Below, piece by piece: positions 1 through 5,768 of a stretch of DNA of 6,164 bases (positions are counted from its first letter, which is position 1; each line of letters begins with the position of its first letter). Made by a program: the position numbers and the translations under genes. A model generated the notes under the pieces. It worked only from the letters and a program-made list of their open reading frames with translations, was not told the origin of the DNA and ran no database searches. Origin of the DNA: Bacillota bacterium (GTDB lineage Bacteria > Bacillota > Clostridia > Christensenellales > CALWSW01); assembly GCA_023402915.1 (NCBI GenBank), contig JAEYFO010000157.1:1-6164 (forward strand), written 5' to 3'.

Positions 1-562
1 GGTTGGTGTAGATCTCTTCGGTGTACTGGCCGACGGGAACGGAAGATTCGCCGATGGCGATCATGGAGACCTTGTCCGTCGCAACGTCTTCAAAGCTGGT
101 GATGTCCAGCGTGGAGGCGGCGGGAACGATCAGGACGACCTTGTTGACCAGCAGGTCCTTGATGGAATCGGACACGACCAGACCTTCTTCGTTGAGGGCG
201 TTCATCTGCTTCTTGGCGGCAGAAACGAACACGTCGGCGGGAGCGCCTTCTTCGATCTGGGTCTGCAGCGTGCCGGAGGAATCAAAGGTGAACGTCAGCG
301 TCACGTTGGGAGCGACGGCCTTGTAGGACTCGGCGATCTCGGCGAGCACGTCGGTCAGGCTGGCAGCGGCGGAAACGAACAGCTCAACGGGTTCGGCAGC
401 CGCTTCGGGAGCCTCGGAAGGAGTCGCTTCCACGGGAGCTTCCGTGGCTTCTGCGGGGGCCGCAGTGGGTTCTTCGGTCTGCGCGGGAGCGGAGCAGCCG
501 CAAAGCAGGGCAAAGGTCAAAACGAGGGTCAGCAGGACAGCGAGAGATTTTTGAAGTTTCAT
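1..562 (-). CDS. modA: ModA, molybdate ABC transporter substrate-binding lipoprotein (3' end cut by window)
   Basis: This is the periplasmic-type binding protein that would deliver molybdate (or tungstate) to a ModBC ABC transporter; in a Gram-positive cell it would be anchored to the outer face of the membrane. Translation from the ATG at 562 gives 187 residues before the window ends; E. coli ModA is about 257, so roughly the last third is missing. Residues 1-23 are a lipoprotein signal: Lys at 3-ish and 5, a Leu/Val-rich core, and lipobox LCGC with Cys23 as the lipidated residue. Residues 24-58 are a low-complexity Pro/Ala/Glu/Thr linker. The folded domain starts at about 59 with VELFVSAAASLTDVLAEIA, then FDSSGTLQTQIEEGAPADVF at 93-112 and SVPVGQY at 174-180, all typical of ModA; Ser68 and the Ser95/Ser96 pair are the expected oxyanion contacts. 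AAAAGGAG at 580-573 lies 10 bases before the ATG. The frame stays open upstream to an ATG at 703, but that one lacks a ribosome site and would bury the signal peptide. modB and modC would be expected beyond the left edge. Confidence 0.93.
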   Translation of the reverse strand, partial: MKLQKSLAVLLTLVLTFALLCGCSAPAQTEEPTAAPAEATEAPVEATPSEAPEAAAEPVELFVSAAASLTDVLAEIAESYKAVAPNVTLTFTFDSSGTLQTQIEEGAPADVFVSAAKKQMNALNEEGLVVSDSIKDLLVNKVVLIVPAASTLDITSFEDVATDKVSMIAIGESSVPVGQYTEEIYTN

Positions 563-652
563 TTTGGATACACTCCTTTTCAAGATTGGAAGGCGCAGCT
601 GTTTCCGGCGGCACCTGCGCGCGCAGCGGCAAAAGCGGCAAGCTGTGCGCTG

Positions 653-692
653 GCCATACGCCATGGGCATTCTGCCTGTAGGACAATATGGC
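653..692 (-). repeat. Inverted repeat with nested hairpin in the modA leader
   Basis: On the plus strand GCCATA (653-658) and TATGGC (687-692) form a perfect 6-bp inverted repeat. They enclose GGCA/TGCC (667-670 with 674-677 region), a small hairpin with a three-base loop. As minus-strand RNA this gives a stem with an inner hairpin about 90 bases upstream of the modA ribosome site. It could be part of a structured leader or of a dispersed intergenic repeat; the sequence alone does not decide. Confidence 0.4.
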
Positions 693-820
693 TCGGATTG
701 CATGAAGAACGGGAAAACGATGTTCTGGCGGGCAGAGCCGGGCGGTGCGGCGACCACCTCCTTCCTGGTTCGATCCACGCTCCCCTTGTGGGAGAGCGAC
801 AGAAAAATCACTCAAAGTTG

Positions 821-844
821 AAAAATGTGGAAACAGAAGTTTCC
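821..844 (-). terminator. Weak candidate bidirectional intrinsic terminator between the Moco genes and modA
   Basis: GGAAAC (829-834) and GTTTCC (839-844) form a 6-bp stem with a four-base loop. On the minus strand it is followed, after ACA, by TTTTT (825-821). On the plus strand CTGC and then TTTTT (849-853) follow. Only half the stem is G/C, so it is weak as a terminator. It sits about 180 bases past the stop of the MoeA-like gene. If it works, modA needs its own promoter between here and 562; if not, modA could be read through from the Moco operon. Confidence 0.3.
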
Positions 845-887
845 CTGCTTTTTGGACATTGGCTTCGCCAAACAACGTGGCGCACTT

Positions 888-911
888 TTCCAACGTTTTC
901 AAACGATGGAA
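888..911. promoter_or_regulatory. 24-bp imperfect dyad, possible operator or RNA hairpin
   Basis: The plus strand reads TTCCA-A-CGTTT-TC-AAACG-A-TGGAA. Ten of the twelve base pairs of the dyad are symmetric; the breaks are one A/A position and the central TC. This size and symmetry suit a dimeric DNA-binding protein. As RNA it could form a stem of UUCCA/UGGAA plus CGUU/AACG with a U-U mismatch and a UGAA loop. A CCCGC/GCGGG hairpin (912-931) abuts it. It lies about 330 bases upstream of modA and 115 bases beyond the MoeA-like gene. It does not look like the E. coli ModE site as I know it. Confidence 0.4.
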
Positions 912-978
912 CCCGCGCGAAAGAGAGCGGGCTGTTTTCTGAAAAAGACGGAAATTGCCCAGGATGCCTGCGCCCAAA

Positions 979-992
979 CGCTGCGTTCAGCG
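979..992 (-). terminator. Weak hairpin just downstream of the Moco operon
   Basis: CGCTG (979-983) and CAGCG (988-992) form a 5-bp stem with a four-base loop, starting 34 bases after the MoeA-like stop codon. On the minus strand only TTT follows before GGG, so this is poor for intrinsic termination. It is listed because no better terminator lies directly after the operon. Confidence 0.2.
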
Positions 993-1025
993 CAAAAGGC
1001 TTCTCTACATCCGGAGCAAAGACGC

Positions 1026-2048
1026 TCAGCGGCGGCCGAACGAGCAGAGCGGATAGCGGCAGGGCTTGCAGTTCATGCAGAAGCCCCCTTCGCCAAGAAT
1101 GGCGGCGTCGCGCTTTTCGATGCGCTCGCCCACGAAAATGCGCGGCAGGAACACGTCGAGGCTGGTGACGGCGCTGTGCATGGACGCGCCGGGCACGCCG
1201 ATGAGCATGGTTTCGCCAAGGTATGCCATGGTGAGCATGTTGCCCGGCTGCATGGGAACGCCCTGCGTGACCATCTGCGCGCCGCACTGGCGGATGGCGG
1301 TGGGGGTCAGGTCGTCCGGATCGACGGACATACCGCCGGTGAGCAGAATCAGCTGCGCCCCCTGCGACACAAAGGTCTCGATGGCCGAAAGGATCATGGA
1401 AAGATCGTCCGGGCACTTCGTCACGCCCAGGATCTCCGCGCCGTAGGACGCGAGCTTTTCGCGCATGATGGGCTCGAAGCGATCCGGAATGCGGCCGTAA
1501 TAGACCTCGCTGCCGGTGATGATGACGGCGGCTTTGAGGGGGAGAAAGGGCTTGACGGAAAAGACCGGATAGTTTTCTTTGGCGATGGCGACGGCCTTTT
1601 CCACGTTTTCCCGCTTCGTCACCAGCGGCACGATGCGCGCGCCGGAGAGCTTTTCGCCTTTGGAAACGACCGTGTGGCCGGGACGGCAGGCGATGGTGTA
1701 ATCCGGCACGCAGTTGATGTCGATGAGCGCTTCGCTGTTGACGCAAAACAGGCCGTGAATGCCGGAGAAGATGAGGTACTTTCCCTCCGAAGGGCCACTG
1801 TAAGTCACGTTCGGGCCGCAGATGGCTTCGGCAATGGCCAGCGCCGCATCCTCTTCATGCACCTCGTCCGCGCCGGGCTCCCAGACAAAAATGTGGGATT
1901 TTCCCATGTCGAGCAGGACGGGAATGTCCTCTTCCGTGATGACGTGGCCGCGCTTGAAGCGCACGCCCTTGAAGCCGCCGGGCAGGATGGCGGTCATATC
2001 GTGGCAGAGCGTCTGTCCGACCGCCTGTTCCACAGGAATTTTTTTCAT
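1026..2048 (-). CDS. MoeA-like molybdopterin-binding protein with Cys-rich C-terminal tail
   Basis: This 340-residue protein is shorter than true MoeA (about 400) and belongs to the MoeA-like group carrying a MoCF_biosynth (MoeA/MogA-type) domain. Residues 1-60 (KKIPVEQAVGQTLCHDMT, then LPGGFKGVRFKRGHVI) resemble a compact N-terminal MoeA-like part. The molybdopterin-binding domain spans about 172-310: AAVIITGSEV at 173-182, the signature LLTGGMSVDPDDLTP at 235-249, and MLIGVPGASMHS at 281-292. The tail has Cys324, 327, 330 and 335 (CX2CX2CX4C) next to RYPLCSFG, which could bind a metal or Fe-S cluster. I recall such tails in clostridial relatives, but that needs a search. The ATG at 2048 follows GAGGGAG with a five-base gap, 15 bases after the MOSC stop. 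The family is known to bind molybdopterin or Moco; the exact reaction of this form is, to my knowledge, not settled. It might supply MogA-like adenylation or act with the MOSC protein. It is the last gene of the tight cluster. Confidence 0.85.
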   Translation of the reverse strand: MKKIPVEQAVGQTLCHDMTAILPGGFKGVRFKRGHVITEEDIPVLLDMGKSHIFVWEPGADEVHEEDAALAIAEAICGPNVTYSGPSEGKYLIFSGIHGLFCVNSEALIDINCVPDYTIACRPGHTVVSKGEKLSGARIVPLVTKRENVEKAVAIAKENYPVFSVKPFLPLKAAVIITGSEVYYGRIPDRFEPIMREKLASYGAEILGVTKCPDDLSMILSAIETFVSQGAQLILLTGGMSVDPDDLTPTAIRQCGAQMVTQGVPMQPGNMLTMAYLGETMLIGVPGASMHSAVTSLDVFLPRIFVGERIEKRDAAILGEGGFCMNCKPCRYPLCSFGRR

Positions 2049-2063
2049 AAAAGCTCCCTCGAT

Positions 2064-2495
2064 TCAGGAAAGAATGGTGATCTCGTCGCCGGGGCGCACC
2101 ACGCCCTCTTCGATGACGATGACGAAAATGCCTTCGCGGGGCATGACGCAGTCGCCCACCTGCTTTTTGATGGCGCAGTCGTTGTGGCACTGTTTGCCGA
2201 TCTGCGTCACCTCCACCACGGCCGGGCCGATCTGAAGGCGGGTACCCACGGGCAGGGTGAACAGCTCCAGACCGCGGGTGTTGATGTTTTCGGCGAAAGC
2301 GCCCGGCTTGAGCGTGGGCAGCTTTTCGCGCATTTTATCGACGCTCTCTTCGGCGAGCAGGCTGATCTGACGGTGCCAGTCTCCGGCGTGCGCATCGCCC
2401 ACGATGCCGTGATTCTTTTTGAGAACGAGTTCTTCAACGGGGTGCTTGCACACGCCTTTTTTTTCGCTGATGTTTACGGAGACGACGGATGCCAT
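2064..2495 (-). CDS. Stand-alone MOSC-domain protein
   Basis: This 143-residue protein is essentially one MOSC domain (the C-terminal domain of eukaryotic Moco sulfurase), a fold that binds Moco and may carry sulfur on a cysteine. Seen in the sequence: VVSVNISEKKG near the N terminus, HGIVGDAHAG (29-38) followed by RQISLLAEES (42-51), GAFAENINTRG (65-75), and QIGKQCHNDCAI (98-109) with Cys103 and Cys107, then MPREGIFV (118-125). The Cys in the GKxCH motif is the usual candidate active residue. The ATG at 2495 lies 6 bases after the moaC stop, and its ribosome site AAAGGA overlaps the last moaC codons. In some bacteria this domain is fused to MogA/MoaB; here it is separate and lies directly before the MoeA-like gene, which suggests the two work together on Moco modification or transfer. 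That role is inference. Confidence 0.88.
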   Translation of the reverse strand: MASVVSVNISEKKGVCKHPVEELVLKKNHGIVGDAHAGDWHRQISLLAEESVDKMREKLPTLKPGAFAENINTRGLELFTLPVGTRLQIGPAVVEVTQIGKQCHNDCAIKKQVGDCVMPREGIFVIVIEEGVVRPGDEITILS

Positions 2496-2501
2496 GAGAG
2501 T

Positions 2502-2990
2502 TCATTCCTTTCGCTGATAGTGGCCGCTTTTTCCGCCGGATTTTTCCAGCAGGCGGACGGATTCGATGACGATATCGCGCTGCGCGGCCTTACACATGTC
2601 GTAAATGGTGAGCGCGGCGACGGAAGCGGCGGTCATGGCCTCCATTTCCACGCCGGTCTCGCCGGTGCAGCGGGTGGTGGCAAAAATCTCGATGGTGCTT
2701 TGCTCCCGGTCAAGGGTGAAGGAAAGATCCACGCCGGTCAGGGCGATGGGATGGCACATGGGGATGATGTCGCTGGTGCGCTTGGCGGCCATGATGCCGG
2801 CCACCTGCGCCACGGCGAGCACGTCGCCCTTTTTCATCTTTCCGGCTTCCACCAGAGCAAAGGTGGTTTCGTTCAAAAGGACGCGGCAGGCGGCGCGGGC
2901 GATGCGCAGCGTCTTTTCCTTGGCGCTCACGTCCACCATGCGGGCGCGGCCCTCGTCGTTAAAATGGGTCAAAGCGGGCTTCTGTTCCAA
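2502..2990 (-). CDS. moaC: MoaC, cyclic pyranopterin monophosphate synthase
   Basis: MoaC converts the MoaA product, 3',8-cyclo-7,8-dihydro-GTP, to cyclic pyranopterin monophosphate in the cytoplasm, the second step of Moco synthesis. The 162-residue length matches E. coli MoaC (161), and it aligns by eye at an offset of +3. LTHF near residue 7 and MVDVSAKEKTLR (18-29) are typical. Expected active-site residues are present: Lys54 (KKGDV; E. coli Lys51), His80 in MCHP (E. coli His77), Glu115/Glu117 in TGVEMEAMTA, Asp131 and Lys134 in DMCKA (E. coli Asp128/Lys131), and the closing KSGGKSG (150-156). The start is a TTG at 2990-2988, four bases after the moaA stop. It is placed by GGAGG at 3003-2999 with an 8-base gap and by good N-terminal alignment to the family. 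The tight link to moaA suggests translational coupling. Confidence 0.96.
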   Translation of the reverse strand: MEQKPALTHFNDEGRARMVDVSAKEKTLRIARAACRVLLNETTFALVEAGKMKKGDVLAVAQVAGIMAAKRTSDIIPMCHPIALTGVDLSFTLDREQSTIEIFATTRCTGETGVEMEAMTAASVAALTIYDMCKAAQRDIVIESVRLLEKSGGKSGHYQRKE

Positions 2991-2994
2991 AATA

Positions 2995-3939
2995 TCAGCC
3001 TCCGATCTCGTTCATGTTGCGCAGGCTTTCGCTGTAGGCTTCATCGAGATGGTGCCTCTCGGGCTTTTGGCCGATGGCCTGTGCGATGGTCTGGCGGAGC
3101 GCTTCGGGAGAAAGACCGCGCAGCGGGATCTCCTGCGACGAATGGAGGCAGGTCTTGAGCCGTCCATCGGCCGTGATGCGGATGCGATTGCACGAAGGGC
3201 AGAAATGATCGCTGATGGGGCGGATCAGCCCCACGGCTCCCTTGCCGCCCGGCAGGCGGTACAGCTGCGCAACGCCGCCCGTTCCAACGGGAGCGAGAGC
3301 GGGAACCGCCTTGAGAACGGTGTCGGCAGGGAGAAAGCGGTCGGAATCCCAGGCGGCGCATTCGCCGATGGGCATCAGTTCGATGAAGCGGACCTGAACG
3401 TCGTGCTCCTGCGTGAGCGCCACAAAGTCCGCGATCTCATCGTCGTTGAACCCGCCGATGAGCACGGTATTGAGCTTGAGATCGGTAAATCCGGCGGCTT
3501 TTGAGGCTTTGATGCCGGCAAAGACCTGATCGAGAGAGCCGACGCGGGTGATATAGGAAAAGCGCTCGGGTCGGAGCGTGTCCAGGCTGATGTTGAGCCG
3601 GGAAACGCCCGCGGCGTGCAGCTCCTCGGCCATGCCGTCAAGCAGCAGGGCGTTGGTGGTCATGCAGAGCTCTTTGAGGCCGGGCAGCGCGGAAATTCCC
3701 CGGCAGATGTCGAGAATGCCGCGGCGCACGAGCGGTTCGCCGCCGGTGAGCCGGATCTTTTTTACGCCGCAGGCCACGGCGGCTTCAGCCATGGCGATCA
3801 CTTCATCGACGGAAAGAATGTCGCGATGAGTGAGCTTGGGCACGCCGTGCTCCGGCATACAGTACCGGCAGCGCAGATTGCAAAGATCCGTCACTGAGAG
3901 ACGGAGGTAGTCGATGGTTCTTCCGTAATGATCCTGCAT
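2995..3939 (-). CDS. moaA: MoaA, GTP 3',8-cyclase (radical SAM)
   Basis: MoaA is the radical SAM enzyme that starts Moco synthesis by rearranging GTP to 3',8-cyclo-7,8-dihydro-GTP. The 314 residues fit the family (about 320-340). The N-terminal radical SAM motif is CNLRCRYC, with Cys20, Cys24 and Cys27 for the first [4Fe-4S] cluster, followed by LTGGEPLVRRG (64-74), the SAM-binding GGEP region. TTNALLL and LNISLDTL follow as expected. The C-terminal cluster motif is Cys247, Cys250 and Cys264 (CPSCNRIRIT, then GRLKTCL), the family's GTP-binding second [4Fe-4S] site. The protein ends in MNEIGG, matching the C-terminal Gly-Gly known to be needed for activity. The ATG at 3939 is 8 bases after the moeA stop, and its AGGAG overlaps that stop codon. 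All key residues are present, so it should be active. Confidence 0.97.
   Translation of the reverse strand: MQDHYGRTIDYLRLSVTDLCNLRCRYCMPEHGVPKLTHRDILSVDEVIAMAEAAVACGVKKIRLTGGEPLVRRGILDICRGISALPGLKELCMTTNALLLDGMAEELHAAGVSRLNISLDTLRPERFSYITRVGSLDQVFAGIKASKAAGFTDLKLNTVLIGGFNDDEIADFVALTQEHDVQVRFIELMPIGECAAWDSDRFLPADTVLKAVPALAPVGTGGVAQLYRLPGGKGAVGLIRPISDHFCPSCNRIRITADGRLKTCLHSSQEIPLRGLSPEALRQTIAQAIGQKPERHHLDEAYSESLRNMNEIGG
2999..3003 (-). promoter_or_regulatory. moaC ribosome binding site formed by the last two moaA codons
   Basis: The last two sense codons of moaA, GGA GGC (both Gly), followed by TGA, contain GGAGG 8 bases before the moaC TTG. The same bases therefore encode the conserved C-terminal Gly-Gly of MoaA and provide the Shine-Dalgarno sequence for moaC. 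Translation of the two genes is probably coupled. Confidence 0.75.
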
Positions 3940-3947
3940 GATAACTC

Positions 3948-5171
3948 CTAAACGCGATAGGCGCTGATGCGGCTTCCGGCGGGGAGCGCCGGGCTTCCTG
4001 CCGGGATCTCGCCCAGAAGGTCGCAGCCGATGAGAGACGAAAGCACGCCGTTGCCCTGTCCGCCCGTCTGCTCAAAGCAGGCGGCGCCGTCCCGGATCAC
4101 CAGCCGTCCGCGGACGAACCGGCGGGTCGGGCTGGGCTTTTTGAAGGGGGCAAGGGTCGTGACGGTAATTTTTTCGGGGAACAGCCCGCTGCGCCCGGCC
4201 AGCTTTTTGAGCAGGGGCATGGCGATGAGGTGAAGCGCCAGCGCGGCGGACGCGGGATTTCCGGAAAGGGAGATGAGGAATTTTCCGCTGCGCTCGGCGA
4301 CCATCATGGCGGAGCCGGGCTTCATTTGGACTTTCCAGAAAAGAATGGTTGCGCCGATCTGCTCCGCAGCGTCCTGAACGAGGTCGTAATCGCCGACGGA
4401 GATGCCGCCGGTGGTCAAAACGACGTCGGCCGTTTCAAAGGCGGAAGCGATGGCGGCGGCGATGTCCTCCGTCCGGTCGGGGACGGTCCGGGCGGAAGCG
4501 AGGGCAAAGCCCGCCTCTTTGAGATAGCCGCAAATGGCCGTTGCGCTGCTGTTGCGGATCTTTCCGGGCGCAAGGGGCGCGTCGATGGGAAGAAGCTCGC
4601 TGCCCGTGCTGATGAGCGCGGCGACGGGCCGGACATAGACCGGCACGGACGAAATGCCAAGGCTTGCAAACAGGCCGAGCACCGGCGGCGTGAGGACGCT
4701 TCCGGCTTTGGCGATGACTTCGCCCTTTCGCACGTCCTCCCCGGCGGGCACGACGTTGCTGTTGGGCCGGACGGGCTCAAAGAGCGTCACCGTGCGGTCG
4801 GTGAATTCGGTGATCTCGTATTTGACGGTGGCGTTGGCACCCTCGGGCATGGGAGCGCCCGTAAGGATTTTGGCCGCCTGTCCGGGCTGAACCGGGAGCG
4901 CCGGCGCAGAGCCGGCGGGAATTTCTTCCGTGATGGTCAGCGTGACGGGATGGTCTTTGGAAGCGGACGCGGTGTCCTCTCCCCGCAGCGCATAGCCGTC
5001 AAAGGGAGAACGGTCAAAGGGCGGAACCATTTCCGGCGAGAGCATATCCTCGCAAAGCACGCGGCCAAGGGCTTCGGCAAGGGGAAGCAGCTCGGTTTTG
5101 CGGCAGACCGGGAGGGCTGCGACAGCCTCCCACGCCTGTTCAACGGTCAGCTCGGTTCGAAGGGCGGACAA
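3948..5171 (-). CDS. moeA: MoeA, molybdopterin molybdenumtransferase
   Basis: MoeA inserts molybdate into (adenylylated) molybdopterin to form Moco. From the chosen start it has 407 residues, close to E. coli MoeA (411). Order of regions: N-terminal helix and linker (about 1-50); PPFDRSPFDGYALRG (50-64), where Asp58 lies in the conserved DGYA motif; GQAAKILTGAPMPEGAN (97-113) in the domain II region; the MoCF domain at about 181-325 with ALISTGSELL (185-194), LTTGGISVGDYD (252-263) and VQMKPG (281-286), plus SLSGNPASA (301-309); and a C-terminal domain IV at about 330-407 with RRFVRGRL. The start is a TTG at 5171-5169: AAGGAG at 5186-5181 lies 9 bases before it and family alignment begins there. 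The frame stays open far upstream across mobB, but that extension is antisense-like noise. It is 38 bases after mobB and 8 before moaA. Confidence 0.95.
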   Translation of the reverse strand: MSALRTELTVEQAWEAVAALPVCRKTELLPLAEALGRVLCEDMLSPEMVPPFDRSPFDGYALRGEDTASASKDHPVTLTITEEIPAGSAPALPVQPGQAAKILTGAPMPEGANATVKYEITEFTDRTVTLFEPVRPNSNVVPAGEDVRKGEVIAKAGSVLTPPVLGLFASLGISSVPVYVRPVAALISTGSELLPIDAPLAPGKIRNSSATAICGYLKEAGFALASARTVPDRTEDIAAAIASAFETADVVLTTGGISVGDYDLVQDAAEQIGATILFWKVQMKPGSAMMVAERSGKFLISLSGNPASAALALHLIAMPLLKKLAGRSGLFPEKITVTTLAPFKKPSPTRRFVRGRLVIRDGAACFEQTGGQGNGVLSSLIGCDLLGEIPAGSPALPAGSRISAYRV

Positions 5172-5209
5172 AACGATCAACTCCTTAATAAGATGAAAGC
5201 CAAATGCGA

Positions 5210-5710
5210 TTATTTTTGAAAATAGAGCGAAACGATCAGATCGGCCACGGCCTCCGCATCGTCCAGACCGAACAGCGGCACGGACGGGTAGGGGGATTCG
5301 GGCAGGTCGCTCACCAGGGCTAAAAGCTCCTCCGGCGGCGCGCAAAGGGGCTTGCCGTTGGCCGTGCGATGAACTTCGATCTTGGGAAGATGCTCGGATT
5401 TGAACCCTTCCGTCAGGATGAGATCCACGTTGTTCATCCGGGAAAGAAGATCGCAAAGGGGGAGCGGACGCTCTTCGAAAATCACTGTGCGCGCAGGGGA
5501 AGCCAGCGCCACGACCGGCGCGCCCGTCTGGCAAAAGCGCCAGCTGTCCGTTCCCTCCCGATCGACGGTGAAGCCGTGAACGTCGTGCTTGATGACGCCG
5601 GGACGCAGGCCGCGCGCGCAGAGGATGCGCAGCAGCTTTTCCAGAAAGGTGGTCTTTCCGGAACCGGAAAAGCCGACGACAGACAGGGCGGGGACGGTGG
5701 GTGCGTTCAT
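5210..5710 (-). CDS. mobB: MobB, molybdopterin-guanine dinucleotide biosynthesis adapter (P-loop GTPase-like)
   Basis: MobB is a small P-loop nucleotide-binding protein that assists MobA in adding GMP to Moco; E. coli MobB is not strictly essential. This one has 166 residues (E. coli about 170-175). LSVVGFSGSGKTTFLEKLL (9-27) holds the Walker A motif GFSGSGKTT. PGVIKHDVHGFTVDREGTDSWRF (37-59) is a hallmark of the family, including the KHD-H pattern and the Asp/Ser/Trp segment. VDLILTEGFKSEHLPKIEV (95-113) contains the TEGFK motif typical of MobB. An in-frame ATG seven codons upstream (5731) exists, but the ATG at 5710 is preferred: AAAGGAG (5725-5719) lies 8 bases before it and the upstream codons consist of the ribosome site itself. 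No mobA lies in the window. It is the first gene of the operon, after a leader of about 258 nt. Confidence 0.93.
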   Translation of the reverse strand: MNAPTVPALSVVGFSGSGKTTFLEKLLRILCARGLRPGVIKHDVHGFTVDREGTDSWRFCQTGAPVVALASPARTVIFEERPLPLCDLLSRMNNVDLILTEGFKSEHLPKIEVHRTANGKPLCAPPEELLALVSDLPESPYPSVPLFGLDDAEAVADLIVSLYFQK

Positions 5711-5747
5711 GGGGAGAACTCCTTTCGGCATACGCCGTTGGGCATAG

Positions 5748-5764
5748 AAAAAGCAGCCTGCTGC
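5748..5764 (-). terminator. Short attenuator-like hairpin with U-run before mobB
   Basis: As RNA, GCAG-CAGG-CUGC (5764-5753) is followed directly by UUUUU (5752-5748), 38 bases before the mobB ATG. A stem of only four G/C-rich pairs is short for a terminator. A CUGCG segment upstream (5796-5792) can pair with either of two CGCAG copies (5784-5780 or 5765-5761). The second pairing would take apart this hairpin, as an antiterminator would. Confidence 0.3.
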
Positions 5765-5768
5765 GGTA

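Larger units (their letters stand above)
563..1025 (-). other. 463-base intergenic region / putative modA leader, rich in hairpins
   Basis: No convincing gene lies here. The frames that cross it encode basic, Arg/Cys-rich, protein-unlike sequence. In modA orientation it contains: a weak hairpin (992-979); a CCCGC/GCGGG hairpin (931-912); a 24-bp imperfect dyad (911-888); a TTGGC/GCCAA hairpin (871-859); a hairpin with a T-run (844-821); an 8-bp stem with one bulge (798-778); a perfect Shine-Dalgarno complement, AAGGAGGTG (763-755), with no start codon; a GCCATA/TATGGC stem (692-653) around a GGCA/TGCC hairpin; a CTGCGCGCGCAG palindrome (626-615); and three GCGGCA direct repeats on the plus strand (608, 626, 635). 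I found no confident sigma-A promoter. A long leader before modA would suit RNA-level control, for example by a Moco-sensing riboswitch, but I could not match it to that motif from memory. Confidence 0.55.

Noticed and set aside
764..780. tRNA-like T-loop GGTTCGATCC on the plus strand
   Set aside because: The five bases on each side of TTCGATC do not pair, and no acceptor, D or anticodon arms are found around it.
912..940. CCCGC/GCGGG hairpin followed by CTGTTTTC as a plus-strand terminator
   Set aside because: No plus-strand gene lies upstream for it to terminate, the loop is 10 bases and the T-run is broken.
384..977. Minus-strand 197-codon frame across the modA gap
   Set aside because: It overlaps the well-supported ModA lipoprotein signal and linker in another frame, and its composition is not protein-like.
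808..1746. Minus-strand 312-codon frame
   Set aside because: It is an Arg/His-rich shadow of the MoeA-like gene in another frame.
825..3158. A 777-codon open frame on the plus strand
   Set aside because: It runs antisense to moaC, the MOSC gene and the MoeA-like gene. Its product is rich in His, Asp, Gly and Arg with no recognisable domain, as expected from the reverse frame of GC-rich coding DNA.
4230..5219. A 329-codon open frame on the plus strand
   Set aside because: It is antisense to moeA, has a biased Gly/Arg/Asp composition and no family motif, while the minus strand encodes a full MoeA.
5711..5731. Earlier mobB start at 5731
   Set aside because: Its first codons are the AAAGGAG ribosome site of the ATG at 5710, and no good ribosome site precedes it.
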